64,000 nt of DNA from G965237725 sp965237725 (GTDB lineage: Bacteria > Pseudomonadota > Gammaproteobacteria > Arenicellales > Poriferihabitantaceae), in contig OZ250151.1 of assembly GCA_965237725.1 (NCBI GenBank), forward strand, positions 186,001 to 250,000, in the 5' to 3' direction. This document shows, piece after piece, positions 16,928 through 25,529 of this stretch. The notes under the pieces were generated by a model that searched no databases, had not been told where the DNA came from, and saw nothing but the letters and a program-made list of their open reading frames with translations. A program made the translations under genes and the position numbers. Numbering within the stretch: the stretch's first letter is position 1; each line of letters opens with the position of its first letter.

Positions 16928-17125
16928 ATGACTGGCAGAAGTGAAAAAACCTACTACCGCAAAGACAACCATTGTGCTATCACTGTGGAAGATAAATATC
17001 AGATGTTGATGCTTTATCAATACCAGAAACTCAGTATCCAGAAAATTGCCAGTAAATTTGCCCTGGATCCAATTCAAGTTCGAATCATTATCGGAAAACG
17101 CAGTGGTGGCAGCTGCTGCGGGTAG
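16928..17125 (+). CDS. Small HTH-like protein with Cys-Cys tail (65 aa)
   Basis: I recognise no family. The 65-residue frame is basic. Residues 23-57 read as a possible helix-turn-helix (YQMLMLYQYQKLSIQKIASKF, then a turn, then PIQVRIIIGKR), similar in shape to Hin/homeodomain-like HTHs. The protein ends G-G-S-C-C-G, a possible metal or redox site. It sits between the divergent M24 operon and the EamA permease, where a local regulator would be expected. No clear ribosome site precedes the ATG. Coding status is uncertain. Confidence 0.45.
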   Translation: MTGRSEKTYYRKDNHCAITVEDKYQMLMLYQYQKLSIQKIASKFALDPIQVRIIIGKRSGGSCCG

Positions 17126-17235
17126 CCTCCTGGCTATAGCTTAATATGATCGCTGGGCGTATATTTCCCAGATATCGAACTTCCTGATTACCCCATCTAA
17201 CTAAAGCCGATAAGGCATTGGCAAACATTCGATTT

Positions 17236-18156
17236 ATGACAACGGTTGCTACTTCAAATATGGTAGATAAAAACTATCCTAAAGGGGTTGCCATGGTATT
17301 GTTTGCGGGCTGCCTGTGGAGTATTGCCGGGGTAGTGATTCGATTTATTGAAGGTGCCAACGAATGGCAGATTCTGTTCTATCGTTCACTGGCGCTTATG
17401 GCTACATTATTTTTCTTTATCGGTTTTCGATTCAACGGCCCGTTAAGAAAAGCCTATACCAATCCAGGTATCGGTGCAGTTATCGCTGGCGCCTGCCTGT
17501 CTTTGGCATTTGCTTGTTGGATATTCGCAATGACCCACACCACCATTGCCAATGCCTTGTTCATCCTCGCTTCAGCACCCTTTTTGACCGCGATCATCGC
17601 CCGTTTCATGCTCGGAGAAACAGTTAGAAAACTGACCATTGTTTGTATGAGCGTGGCGGCATTTGGGATCTTGATCATGGTGGTAGAAGGCATTCTGGAA
17701 GGCGCCCTGCTGGGTAATATTTTTGCCCTAGGTGCTGCCCTGGGATTTTCATTCTTCACCGTATTGCTGCGAAAAACTACCAATGTGGAAATGACCCCAG
17801 CGGTGTTCTGGGCGGGATTCTGGGGTGTGCTACTCGCGGGTGTGATGATCCTGGTCACGAACTCTGGTTTCACCATCTCTCGTCATGATTTCGAACTGTG
17901 TTCTATTCTGGGGTTTGTCCAGGTTGGTCTGGGTCTGATTATCTATACCATGGGTTCAAAATATGTGCCCGCGGCAGAGCTCGCCCTGCTATCACTCACC
18001 GAAGTCATTCTCGGCCCTGTCTGGGTATGGTTGGGTGTGGGAGAAATTCCCAGTTTCTACACCATGCTAGGCGGTGCTATTGTACTCGGCGCGATAGTTT
18101 ATCAGGCCATTGCGGGCATTCGTAGCCAACGACTCATCATGGCAGTGCCCCACTAA
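17236..18156 (+). CDS. EamA/DMT-superfamily permease
   Basis: An inner-membrane protein with about ten hydrophobic helices in two EamA repeats (first GVAMVLFAGCLWSIAG-VIRF, second GALLGNIFALGAALGFSFFTVLLRKT). EamA proteins export or import small metabolites and amino acids. The ATG at 17236 (MTTVATSN) is preferred to an upstream TTG at 17218 because the conserved part begins at residue 16 (KGVAMVL). It is divergent from the eutD/eutA-like pair and may move the osmolyte or a product, though EamA substrates cannot be predicted from sequence. Confidence 0.85.
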   Translation: MTTVATSNMVDKNYPKGVAMVLFAGCLWSIAGVVIRFIEGANEWQILFYRSLALMATLFFFIGFRFNGPLRKAYTNPGIGAVIAGACLSLAFACWIFAMTHTTIANALFILASAPFLTAIIARFMLGETVRKLTIVCMSVAAFGILIMVVEGILEGALLGNIFALGAALGFSFFTVLLRKTTNVEMTPAVFWAGFWGVLLAGVMILVTNSGFTISRHDFELCSILGFVQVGLGLIIYTMGSKYVPAAELALLSLTEVILGPVWVWLGVGEIPSFYTMLGGAIVLGAIVYQAIAGIRSQRLIMAVPH

Positions 18157-18188
18157 CCTGCCAATATGCAAATCCAGTTATTCGAGTT

Positions 18189-18932
18189 TTAGATGAACTC
18201 AGCTACTGTAGGCTTTTGATTGGCAGTGGCAACCGCATCTTCAATGGAGAATTTTTCATTGAATAATGCCCAACCCGATACCGCACCTGCAATGTTAGGC
18301 AGGTTGGCCAGAAAAGAAATATCGTCCAGATTCCGAATGGTACCGCTTGAAATTACCGGGCAACCGAGTTCGGTACCCATTTGGGTTGTATTTGCCATGC
18401 TGCTTTCTGCGAGTTCATCGTATCGATCAATGTCCGTGTAGATAATTGCGGCCACACCACTTCTCTCGAATCGCTTGGCTAATTCCATTGCGGTAAACGT
18501 AGAGGTATTTTTCCAGCCATGAGAAACCACGTTGCCATCCCGGGCATCGATACTAACTGCAATTTTTTCTGGATACTCCGCACATACCGATTCGACCAAT
18601 CGTTGATCAACTACCGCTGCGGTTCCCATGACAACTCTTTCGGCGCCGGCATTCATCCACCACTCAACAGAACTCAAGGAACGAATGCCGCCCCCCACCT
18701 GAACTGGAATATTTGATTTGGCGATGATGTCTTTTATGATTTCTGAATTTTCACCGAGATATTCGAAAACCCCATCCAGATCGACGACATGCAACCACTG
18801 CGCACCGCCCTGTTCAAACTTTTTCGCCGCGTCCGCTGGTGAGATTTCAAATACCTGTGGGTCTTCTATTCTGCCGTGTTTCAGGGTTACACATTTTCCA
18901 TTGTGAATTTCTATATCGGGATAAATAATCAT
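18189..18932 (-). CDS. HisA-like TIM-barrel protein (divergent paralogue)
   Basis: A 247-residue (beta-alpha)8 protein with the HisA phosphate sites VQVGGGIRS (about 77-85) and ISSGTIRNLDDI, and Asp129 in VSIDARDGN. However, the catalytic Asp8 of HisA is Glu here (MIIYPDIEI), and the loop that is T-x-I-x-R-D-G-T-L in true HisA reads TDIDRYDEL, losing the D-G-T. No his genes are nearby. The gene lies 142 bases downstream of mtkB on the same strand. It is best viewed as a HisA-family paralogue with an unassigned, possibly C1/folate-linked, role; ordinary ProFAR isomerase activity is doubtful. Confidence 0.75.
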   Translation of the reverse strand: MIIYPDIEIHNGKCVTLKHGRIEDPQVFEISPADAAKKFEQGGAQWLHVVDLDGVFEYLGENSEIIKDIIAKSNIPVQVGGGIRSLSSVEWWMNAGAERVVMGTAAVVDQRLVESVCAEYPEKIAVSIDARDGNVVSHGWKNTSTFTAMELAKRFERSGVAAIIYTDIDRYDELAESSMANTTQMGTELGCPVISSGTIRNLDDISFLANLPNIAGAVSGWALFNEKFSIEDAVATANQKPTVAEFI

Positions 18933-19074
18933 AAATTCGATCTCAAAAAGGTTTGGTTGCTATAATTTTCAAGGGTTATGTCATATAATGGTTCTAATAA
19001 CGGCTATTTATACCATATTTGCGACAAATGAGCCAGCTATTCAACATTCAACCAAAGCCCTAAACTAATTTGAT

Positions 19075-19956
19075 TTAGCCCAATACTTCTTGTACTGTGG
19101 GGCCAAATTCTGCTGGAGACGGTACAACAGCAATACCACACTGTTTAAGTATTTCGACCTTTTCCGCTGCACTTTCTCCCACCGTGCTCACTATTGCGCC
19201 GGCGTGCCCCATACGACGACCCTTGGGGGCAGTCAATCCAGCAATGTAGGCGACCACGGGTTTTGACATATTTTCCTTGAAAAATTTCGCTGCATCCACT
19301 TCCTGAGGACCGCCGATCTCACCAATCATGACCACAGCATCGGTCTCTGGATCTTCTTCAAAGCGAATCAGATGATCTTTGAATGAACTGCCATTGATGG
19401 GATCGCCGCCAATGCCAACACTGGTAGAGACACCGATACCCACTGCCTTCAATTGAGACGCTGCTTCGTAGCCTAATGTTCCCGAACGACCGATGATCCC
19501 AACCCTGCCTTCCATATAAATATGCCCAGGCATAATACCCAGCATTGCCTTTCCGGGACTGATGGTTCCCGCACAATTGGGTCCGGTGAGACACATACGT
19601 TGTTCTTTCTTAAACCGCCGCATATAACGTTTTACTCGCAGCATGTCCTGGGCGGGGATGCCATCAGTAATGGAGACACAATAATTTAACCCCGCTTCAG
19701 CCGCTTCCATAATGCCATCTGCCGCAAAAGCGGGTGGTACGAACAAAATACTCGCTTCTGCCCCGGTCTGATTTACTGCGTCTTTTACCGAATTGAAAAC
19801 CGGTTTGCCCAGATGGGTTTCACCACCCTTACCCGGAGTAACACCGCCCACTACATTAGAACCATAGTCGATCATTTCCTGAGCATGAAATGTACCCATT
19901 TGTCCGGTAAATCCCTGGATCAACAATTTTGTTTTTTCATTAATTAGAATGGCCAT
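19075..19956 (-). CDS. mtkB: Malate-CoA ligase (malate thiokinase) alpha-type subunit MtkB
   Basis: CoA-binding/phosphohistidine subunit (293 residues) of malate thiokinase, which makes malyl-CoA from malate, CoA and ATP in the serine cycle. Motifs: QGFTGQMGTFHA near the N-terminus, YGSNVVGGVTPGKGG, GPNCAGTISPGKAMLGIMPGH, SRSGTLGYE-type loop (here GRSGTLGYEA), GIGGDPINGSSF and GHAGAIVS with the phospho-accepting His. NCAGTISPGK and PINGSSF are the MtkB versions, whereas the SucD at 32048 reads NCPGVITPEE and PVNGTNF. It starts 15 bases after the mtkA stop. Confidence 0.92.
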   Translation of the reverse strand: MAILINEKTKLLIQGFTGQMGTFHAQEMIDYGSNVVGGVTPGKGGETHLGKPVFNSVKDAVNQTGAEASILFVPPAFAADGIMEAAEAGLNYCVSITDGIPAQDMLRVKRYMRRFKKEQRMCLTGPNCAGTISPGKAMLGIMPGHIYMEGRVGIIGRSGTLGYEAASQLKAVGIGVSTSVGIGGDPINGSSFKDHLIRFEEDPETDAVVMIGEIGGPQEVDAAKFFKENMSKPVVAYIAGLTAPKGRRMGHAGAIVSTVGESAAEKVEILKQCGIAVVPSPAEFGPTVQEVLG

Positions 19957-19971
19957 TTTCTGATCTCTCTA

Positions 19972-21138
19972 CTATTTTTTGTTTATAGAATTAACCACAA
20001 TATCCGCGGCCTCATCCAGGGTGTCCGCAGAAAGAATGCCAACATTTGATTTGTTAATAATCTCCTGACCCAATTCGACATTAGTACCCGACAGTCGCAC
20101 AACTACGGGAATTTCTGGTTTTAGTTTTTCCACAGCCTGGATTACACCTTCGGCAACCCAGTCGCATCGATTAATTCCTGCAAAAATATTGACCAGGATT
20201 GCATCCACTTTTTTGTCCGACATGACCAGTCTAAATGCCTTGGCCACGCGCTCGGGAGACGCGCCACCACCGATATCCAGAAAGTTTGCCGGTTCACCAC
20301 CTTTTAGCTTAATGATATCCATAGTCGCCATAGCAAGACCAGCGCCATTAATAATACAGCCGATATTGCCATCGAGTCCAACATAACTTAGACCCCGATC
20401 AGCGGCCTCCATTTCCCGGGGATCTTCCTGGGATTTGTCACGGAACTCTGAGATATTGGAACGACGAAACATGGCATTGTCATCGAATGACATTTTCGCG
20501 TCGAGAGCGACAATTTCATCGCTCTGGGTAACGGTCAGTGGATTTATTTCCACCATGGTGGCATCGAGATCGCGGAACGCACGATAGGCGCCCAAAAATA
20601 CCTTCACCGCCTGATGAACCTGTTGGCCGCTAAGTCCCAGCTGGAATGCCAGTTGTCGGGCCTGAAACGCCTGCATGCCGACGGCGGGTTCGACGTTAAT
20701 TTTTATCAATGACTCGGGTGATTTCTCTGATACTTCTTCAATATCCATTCCACCTTCGGTGGATGCCACGGCAACAATGCATTCATGACTGCGATCCAGC
20801 ACCAGGCCAAAATACAATTCGCTTTTTATATCCGTCGCCGGCTCAATATACAGACGATAAACTATTTTTCCATCGGGTCCGGTCTGATTGGTAACCAGCT
20901 TTCGACCGAGCAGGGATTCCGCAGCATCCCAAACCTCTTCAGTATTGTTACAAAATTTAATTCCGCCGGCTTTACCCCGGGCACCGGAATGGATCTGGGA
21001 TTTGACAACCCATTTTTCGCCGCCAATTTCATTGGCTCGATAAACAGCCTGTTCCGGGCTATAAGCCAATCCACCATTTGGAATGGCGACACCAAATTCC
21101 TGCAACAGTTGTTTCGCTTGATACTCGTGAACTTCCAC
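19972..21138 (-). CDS. mtkA: Malate-CoA ligase (malate thiokinase) beta-type subunit MtkA
   Basis: ATP-grasp subunit (388 residues) partnering MtkB. The N-terminal ATP-grasp has HSGARGKAGGIKFC, and the C-terminal CoA-ligase domain has FLDIGGGASPERV. The specificity loop reads VNIFAGINRCDWVAEG. From memory this F-A-G-I-N-R-C-D-W-V-A-E-G matches Methylorubrum MtkA, whereas true SucC (including the copy at 32920) has F-G-G-I-x-R-C-D. It is the middle gene of mcl-mtkA-mtkB, 45 bases after mcl. It supports net C2 formation from C1 units plus CO2 in the serine cycle. Confidence 0.93.
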   Translation of the reverse strand: MEVHEYQAKQLLQEFGVAIPNGGLAYSPEQAVYRANEIGGEKWVVKSQIHSGARGKAGGIKFCNNTEEVWDAAESLLGRKLVTNQTGPDGKIVYRLYIEPATDIKSELYFGLVLDRSHECIVAVASTEGGMDIEEVSEKSPESLIKINVEPAVGMQAFQARQLAFQLGLSGQQVHQAVKVFLGAYRAFRDLDATMVEINPLTVTQSDEIVALDAKMSFDDNAMFRRSNISEFRDKSQEDPREMEAADRGLSYVGLDGNIGCIINGAGLAMATMDIIKLKGGEPANFLDIGGGASPERVAKAFRLVMSDKKVDAILVNIFAGINRCDWVAEGVIQAVEKLKPEIPVVVRLSGTNVELGQEIINKSNVGILSADTLDEAADIVVNSINKK

Positions 21139-21183
21139 AATGCTTCTCCGACTAAATGATTAAACAGAATGATTTAACAGAAT

Positions 21184-22134
21184 TTACCTGTCCGAATTAT
21201 TCTTTTCGATGGCTTCCGCCTGGGTAACAATATTTTTAGCCATTTTCGCCGAGGCTTCGTCGATCAACTTGCCGTCGAGAGAGGCGGCGCCCTTGCCCGC
21301 TTTTGCCGCCTCGTCTAGCTCTTCGAGAACTCGACGCGCGCGTTCCACTTCTGCGGCTGGTGGTGACATCACCTGATTTGCCAATTCGATTTGGGATGGA
21401 TGGATGGCCCATTTGCCTTCGTAGCCCATTGCCGCTACGCGCTTGGCTGCATCGATGAACCCGTCGGGATCTTTGAAATCACCGAAAGGCCCATCAATCG
21501 CTCGCAGTCCATAGGCCCGACACGCTACCAGCATGCGCTGCAAACTGGCATGCCACTGGTCGCCGGGATAATCTGGATTCAATCCACCGATCACCACAGT
21601 ACGAGCACGACAGCTGGCGGCATAATCTGCCACACCAAAGTGTAATGCTTCCAGACGCTTACTACTTTGGGCGATAGCTTCAACATTGGCCATGCCCAGG
21701 GTGGTTTCAATCAATGCTTCCAGACCAATTTTATGCTTCAATCCAACCGCGGTTTCGATCTGTGAAACCATGCAATCCACAGTATAAATGTCTCCCGTTA
21801 CCCCAGCCTTTGGAATCAAAATAGTATCCAGGTTATTGCCAGCCTGCTCTACGATATCCACCACATCGCGATACATATAATGGGTATCGAGGCCATTAAT
21901 ACGCACGGAAACGGTTTTACCCTTACCGCGCCAATCGATATCATTCAGCGCTTCGATGATGTTTTTTCGTGCCTGGACTTTATCATCCGGCGCTACCGCA
22001 TCTTCACAATCCAGGAACACAAAATCCGCAGCGCTGTTGGCTGCCTTTTCGAACATTTCAGGACTGGAACCAGGCACTGCAAGTTCACTTCGCTGCACGC
22101 GAGTTCGGGCAGGGGTAATTTCGTAGAAACTCAT
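21184..22134 (-). CDS. mcl: Malyl-CoA lyase
   Basis: CitE-like TIM barrel (316 residues) that cleaves malyl-CoA to acetyl-CoA and glyoxylate. Motifs: RSELAVPGSSPEMFEKAA (CoA side), FLDCEDAVAPDDK, VRINGLDTHYMYRDVVD, LIPKAG, the metal-binding Glu in ALIETTLGMANVEAIA, FGVADYAASCRAR, and AIDGPFGDFKDPDGF with catalytic Asp. The C-terminal lid GAASLDGKLIDEA is present. The length and N-x-D-T-H-Y-M-Y-R-D match Methylorubrum-type Mcl rather than CitE. It is the first gene of the serine-cycle operon. The 200 bases to the divergent eutB start probably carry both promoters. Confidence 0.95.
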   Translation of the reverse strand: MSFYEITPARTRVQRSELAVPGSSPEMFEKAANSAADFVFLDCEDAVAPDDKVQARKNIIEALNDIDWRGKGKTVSVRINGLDTHYMYRDVVDIVEQAGNNLDTILIPKAGVTGDIYTVDCMVSQIETAVGLKHKIGLEALIETTLGMANVEAIAQSSKRLEALHFGVADYAASCRARTVVIGGLNPDYPGDQWHASLQRMLVACRAYGLRAIDGPFGDFKDPDGFIDAAKRVAAMGYEGKWAIHPSQIELANQVMSPPAAEVERARRVLEELDEAAKAGKGAASLDGKLIDEASAKMAKNIVTQAEAIEKNNSDR

Positions 22135-22334
22135 GTCATTAAATCAGGGGACAGATAATTTGAAGCCGGATCATGATATAAATTATCTAAATAATGAAAT
22201 TTATAATACTTATATATAAGATCAATAATTGCTGATTCTGTCACTTGAATGGATTTAGTTATTGCCAATTGCGCCATGAGCGGATATCGTGCAAAACTGT
22301 TTTTTTTGATAAAAACCGCCACCTCTTTTAAACA

Positions 22335-23309
22335 ATGATTACTATTAAAGACATTCAATCCGCAGCCACGCGAATAAAGGGTCAGATAGTCCAGACCCCT
22401 TTGATTGCATCTAAATCACTGTCCGAAAAGGCTGGCGACAACGTATTGCTTAAACTCGAATGCCTCCAGACCACAGGCAGTTTTAAACTGCGCGGTGCAA
22501 CCAATGCAGTAGCGAGTTTGAGTGATAAAAATAAAAAATGCGGTATCACCTGTGTATCCACAGGTAATCATGGACGGGGGCTTGCGTATGCTGCGAAACA
22601 AAATGGAATCAAAGCCATTATTTGTATGGGCAATCTGGTCCCACAGAACAAAATCGAAGGCATCCAGGCACTGGGGGCGGAGGTTCGAATTGTTGGCAAG
22701 AGTCAGGACGAAGCCCAGGTTGAAGTGGACCGCCTGGTGGCTGAAGAAGGCATGACTATGGTGCCACCATTTGACCATCCGGATATCATAGCCGGTCAGG
22801 GCACCATCGCCCTGGAGATTCTGGAACAAGAGAGCGATATCCAAACCGTAATCGTGCCCATGTCCGGTGGTGGACTGCTTGGAGGCGTTGCATGCGGAAT
22901 TAAGAATTTGAATCCGAAAGTTCAGGTCATCGGGGTCAGTATGGAACGGGGTTGTGCGATGTACCAAAGCCTGATCGCCGGCGTACCCGTTGAGGTGGAA
23001 GAAATTTCGACCCTGGCGGATTCATTGGGCGGTGGAATTGGTATGGATAATCAGTACACCTTGAAGCTGATTCAAGAATATGTAGATGACACCGTGCTGG
23101 TTACCGAAGAAGAAATCGGAGCTGCTATTCGCCATGCCTACTTCGAAGAACAGCAAATTATTGAAGGCAGCGGGTCCGTTGGTATTGCCGCATTACTGGC
23201 CGGGAAAATTAAAAGCCCAGGTAAAACCGCAGTGGTTGTGAGTGGCAAGAACATTGGTATGAAAATGCACCAACAGATTATTAATGGCGAAATGCCCGAC
23301 ATTTATTAA
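22335..23309 (+). CDS. eutB: EutB-type hydroxyectoine-utilisation dehydratase (threonine dehydratase family, PLP)
   Basis: A fold-type II PLP enzyme of 324 residues. The PLP Lys is K51 in TTGSFKLRGATNAV, the phosphate loop is SGGGLLGG (about 177-184), and the cofactor-N1 Ser lies in VVSGKN. Features I associate with EutB rather than IlvA are CVSTGNHGRGLAYAA, VIGVSMERGCAM and LADSLGGGIGMDNQ. It is followed by a EutC-type gene, as in eut operons. EutB is thought to dehydrate a hydroxyectoine-derived hydroxy-diamino acid. The related BhcB dehydrates beta-hydroxyaspartate, an alternative worth considering because malyl-CoA lyase, a glyoxylate source, is the divergent neighbour. It has no IlvA regulatory domain. 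Confidence 0.8.
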   Translation: MITIKDIQSAATRIKGQIVQTPLIASKSLSEKAGDNVLLKLECLQTTGSFKLRGATNAVASLSDKNKKCGITCVSTGNHGRGLAYAAKQNGIKAIICMGNLVPQNKIEGIQALGAEVRIVGKSQDEAQVEVDRLVAEEGMTMVPPFDHPDIIAGQGTIALEILEQESDIQTVIVPMSGGGLLGGVACGIKNLNPKVQVIGVSMERGCAMYQSLIAGVPVEVEEISTLADSLGGGIGMDNQYTLKLIQEYVDDTVLVTEEEIGAAIRHAYFEEQQIIEGSGSVGIAALLAGKIKSPGKTAVVVSGKNIGMKMHQQIINGEMPDIY

Positions 23310-23375
23310 ACTTGGAATTATTATTTTGTTTTCTGAATCCCATGCCCTTAAGAAAAAGTCTATGAGCAAAGTGTT

Positions 23376-24362
23376 ATGAACAAAGTTTTATTGTTAAACG
23401 AACAAGAGCTGCGACAGGCGGTGACTCTTGATCTAAATTCGGTGCAATGTATGGAAGATTGTTTTCGTACCCTATCAACTAAAAATGTGATTATGCCGCC
23501 GATCATGCAACTGGACCTGGATGAACAAAATGGAGGCGTTTGCATTAAAACCGCCTATCTACCCGGCCTGGAAAGCTTTGCTGTAAAAATCAGTCCAGGA
23601 TTCTATGACAATCCGAAAATCGGCTTACCAACCACCAGCGGTATGATGAATTTATTTAATTCTCAAACCGGCATGCTGGAGGCTGTTCTCCTGGATAATG
23701 GCTATTTGACCGATGTGCGAACAGCGGCGGCCGGTGCATTGGCAGCCAAATGGCTAGGAAAACAAAATAGTCAAACAATTGCAGTGATTGGATCAGGTGC
23801 TCAGGCACGATACCAGCTCAAGGCGATCAAACTGCTGCGAAATTTAACCCAGGTAAACATCTGGGCAAGGGACAGTGAAAAAGCACAAAATTTTGCAGAT
23901 GAGATAAATAAAGATGGCAGTATGTCTGCAAATGTAATGGATACTGTAAACACAGCATGTCAAAACGCCGACATCATCGTCACCACAACGGCATCAACTT
24001 CTCCACTGATTAACTTTGCTGATCTTGCATTGGGTCAACTGGTGATTGCCATGGGATCAGACTATGAACAAAAAACCGAACTCGCTGTGGATGTGCTCAG
24101 CGGTTGTGATCGATATATATGCGATCGCCTATCCCAGGTCCAGACCCTGGGTGAGCTCCATCATGCTATAAACGCGGGTACATATAGTCTCAACGATTCA
24201 TTCGATGAATTGGGCGATGTTGTTGCTGGATCAGCAAGCGGTCGTACCGATGACAAAGAAATAATAGTTTGCGATCTAACTGGAACTGGTGCACAGGATA
24301 CCGCAATTGCGACCTATGCCCGACAACAGGGGATTGCAGCAGCCATGGGGACAAAAATATAA
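23376..24362 (+). CDS. eutC: EutC-type ornithine cyclodeaminase-family imine reductase
   Basis: A 328-residue ornithine cyclodeaminase/mu-crystallin protein. N-terminal substrate half: CIKTAYLPGLESFAVKISPG with Lys71. Rossmann half: AVIGSGAQARYQ (about 136-147). Further hallmarks are LLDNGYLTDVRTAAAGALAA, AMGSDYEQKTEL, DRLSQVQTLGELHHA and VCDLTGTGAQDTAIATYA, the last two being typical of EutC. It follows eutB by 66 bases. Likely NAD(P)H reduction of an imino intermediate. The homologous BhcD reduces iminosuccinate to aspartate, so the pair could also close a beta-hydroxyaspartate-like route. Confidence 0.82.
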   Translation: MNKVLLLNEQELRQAVTLDLNSVQCMEDCFRTLSTKNVIMPPIMQLDLDEQNGGVCIKTAYLPGLESFAVKISPGFYDNPKIGLPTTSGMMNLFNSQTGMLEAVLLDNGYLTDVRTAAAGALAAKWLGKQNSQTIAVIGSGAQARYQLKAIKLLRNLTQVNIWARDSEKAQNFADEINKDGSMSANVMDTVNTACQNADIIVTTTASTSPLINFADLALGQLVIAMGSDYEQKTELAVDVLSGCDRYICDRLSQVQTLGELHHAINAGTYSLNDSFDELGDVVAGSASGRTDDKEIIVCDLTGTGAQDTAIATYARQQGIAAAMGTKI

Positions 24363-24676
24363 TTTTCCAACATTCCCATTTCAAACCTATGATGGGAAAA
24401 GATGCCGGTGCAAACTAAATTTTCCCTATATAAAAATTAGGGCTTTTCAGTCAAAACATTTACGACCCTATTCCCTGTGGATTACCTCACTGATTTGTAA
24501 TATAAGCTGCCTCAAGTTCACCATTTAATTACAATTAAATCATACAGCGGCGCTATTAAGTCTTCATTCAGCTTTCCAACCTACTCTCAAACCTCGTCAG
24601 AAACATGTTGGACAAAAAATGTTTCATTCATTAACCGAGGCGCACAGCCCCGATAATTTTTCGATGAGAGATAATC
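24363..24676. other. Intergenic stretch without a supported gene
   Basis: The 314 bases between eutC and the outer-membrane protein gene contain no convincing reading frame. The last 20 bases carry a GAGAGA ribosome site (24665-24670) for the downstream gene. No terminator with a T-run was recognised behind eutC. Confidence 0.5.
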
Positions 24677-25393
24677 ATGAAAAGTTTAAAAATATTAGTA
24701 GCATCCCTGATTATAATTTTTTCCTCTGTCGCAGTTGCTGATTCAGACTGGTACGTAAGTGGATATATCGCAGCTGTTGACGTCGATGATATAAACACAC
24801 GAAGTACAACCAAACCTGCTGGTGTAACCAGACTAATAAACGTCAGCAGCGATTCCGAAATTGGCCTGGGAATTGCAGTGGGAAAATCGATTTACAAACA
24901 TAACAAAGGAACCTTCTTCCTCGAACTGGGATATCAACAAAGTGAACACGACGTTGTCCGAAACGCGTTTAACGGAACACAATTCAGTGCCGCTGCGGGG
25001 GCATCGAAGGGAGATATCGACGTTAAAACACTATCGCTGAGCGCCATTTATCAATTTAATTTAAGCAATCCAAGTATTAAGCCTTATGTTGGCCTTGGTA
25101 TTGGTTCAACTACGGTGGATCTCGATCTGGTTTATGGTGGATCGGTCGGTGCCCCCGCAAAGACACCGCCTTATATTGACGATGAAGATTCCGCTGTTTC
25201 GATATTGTATCGATTTGGTATCGAATACGGGTTTAACAACAACTGGTCAGCAACAGCAGAATATCAATTTCTTGATATTGGCGATGTCAGTTGGAAAAGA
25301 ACCGGCGGTGGACCAGGTGGCCTGGCAACCACAACTCAAAAGGGAGATTTAAGTACCGACAGTATTAAGTTTGGGGTTAAATATTCTTTTTAA
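24677..25393 (+). CDS. Outer-membrane beta-barrel protein
   Basis: A 238-residue exported protein. Residues 1-21 form a Sec signal peptide (MKSLKILVASLIIIFSSVAVA) with A-V-A cleavage. The mature part alternates hydrophobic/polar residues as in an eight-stranded OmpA/OmpX-like barrel: WYVSGYIAAVDV, FFLELGYQQSE, LSLSAIYQFNL, KPYVGLGIGS, YRFGIEYGF, WSATAEYQFLDIGDV and a terminal IKFGVKYSF ending in Phe, as needed for BAM recognition. Function unknown. A good ribosome site (GAGAGATAATC) precedes the ATG. Confidence 0.85.
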   Translation: MKSLKILVASLIIIFSSVAVADSDWYVSGYIAAVDVDDINTRSTTKPAGVTRLINVSSDSEIGLGIAVGKSIYKHNKGTFFLELGYQQSEHDVVRNAFNGTQFSAAAGASKGDIDVKTLSLSAIYQFNLSNPSIKPYVGLGIGSTTVDLDLVYGGSVGAPAKTPPYIDDEDSAVSILYRFGIEYGFNNNWSATAEYQFLDIGDVSWKRTGGGPGGLATTTQKGDLSTDSIKFGVKYSF

Positions 25394-25402
25394 GTAAAAC
25401 AT

Positions 25403-25510
25403 GCCTAAGTAAATTAGGCTGAGCATGCGCCGCTCCTGCGCATCCCTGCGCCCGCGGCTACGACCGCCAGGGAAGGCGGAAGTGCCGGTTTTGCAGGAGC
25501 AAAAACCGGC
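25403..25510. repeat. Intergenic palindromic repeats, including a copy of the 13245 element
   Basis: The gap between the barrel gene and fhs holds GCCTAA/TTAGGC (25403-25419), a 25-nt element starting GCCCGCGGCTAC (25450-25474) that matches 13245-13269 with two mismatches, and a hairpin GCCGGTTTTGC..AGCAAAAACCGGC (25484-25510). These look like members of a dispersed non-coding repeat family. Confidence 0.65.
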
Positions 25511-25529
25511 CCGTACATCCTGTACATAA

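Noticed and set aside
18189..18932. Straight assignment as histidine-pathway HisA
   Set aside because: The catalytic Asp8 is Glu and the D-G-T-L loop is missing, and there are no his genes nearby; recorded as a HisA-like paralogue.
22335..23309. Assignment as biosynthetic threonine dehydratase IlvA
   Set aside because: There is no C-terminal regulatory domain, the internal signatures are EutB-like and a EutC-type gene follows.
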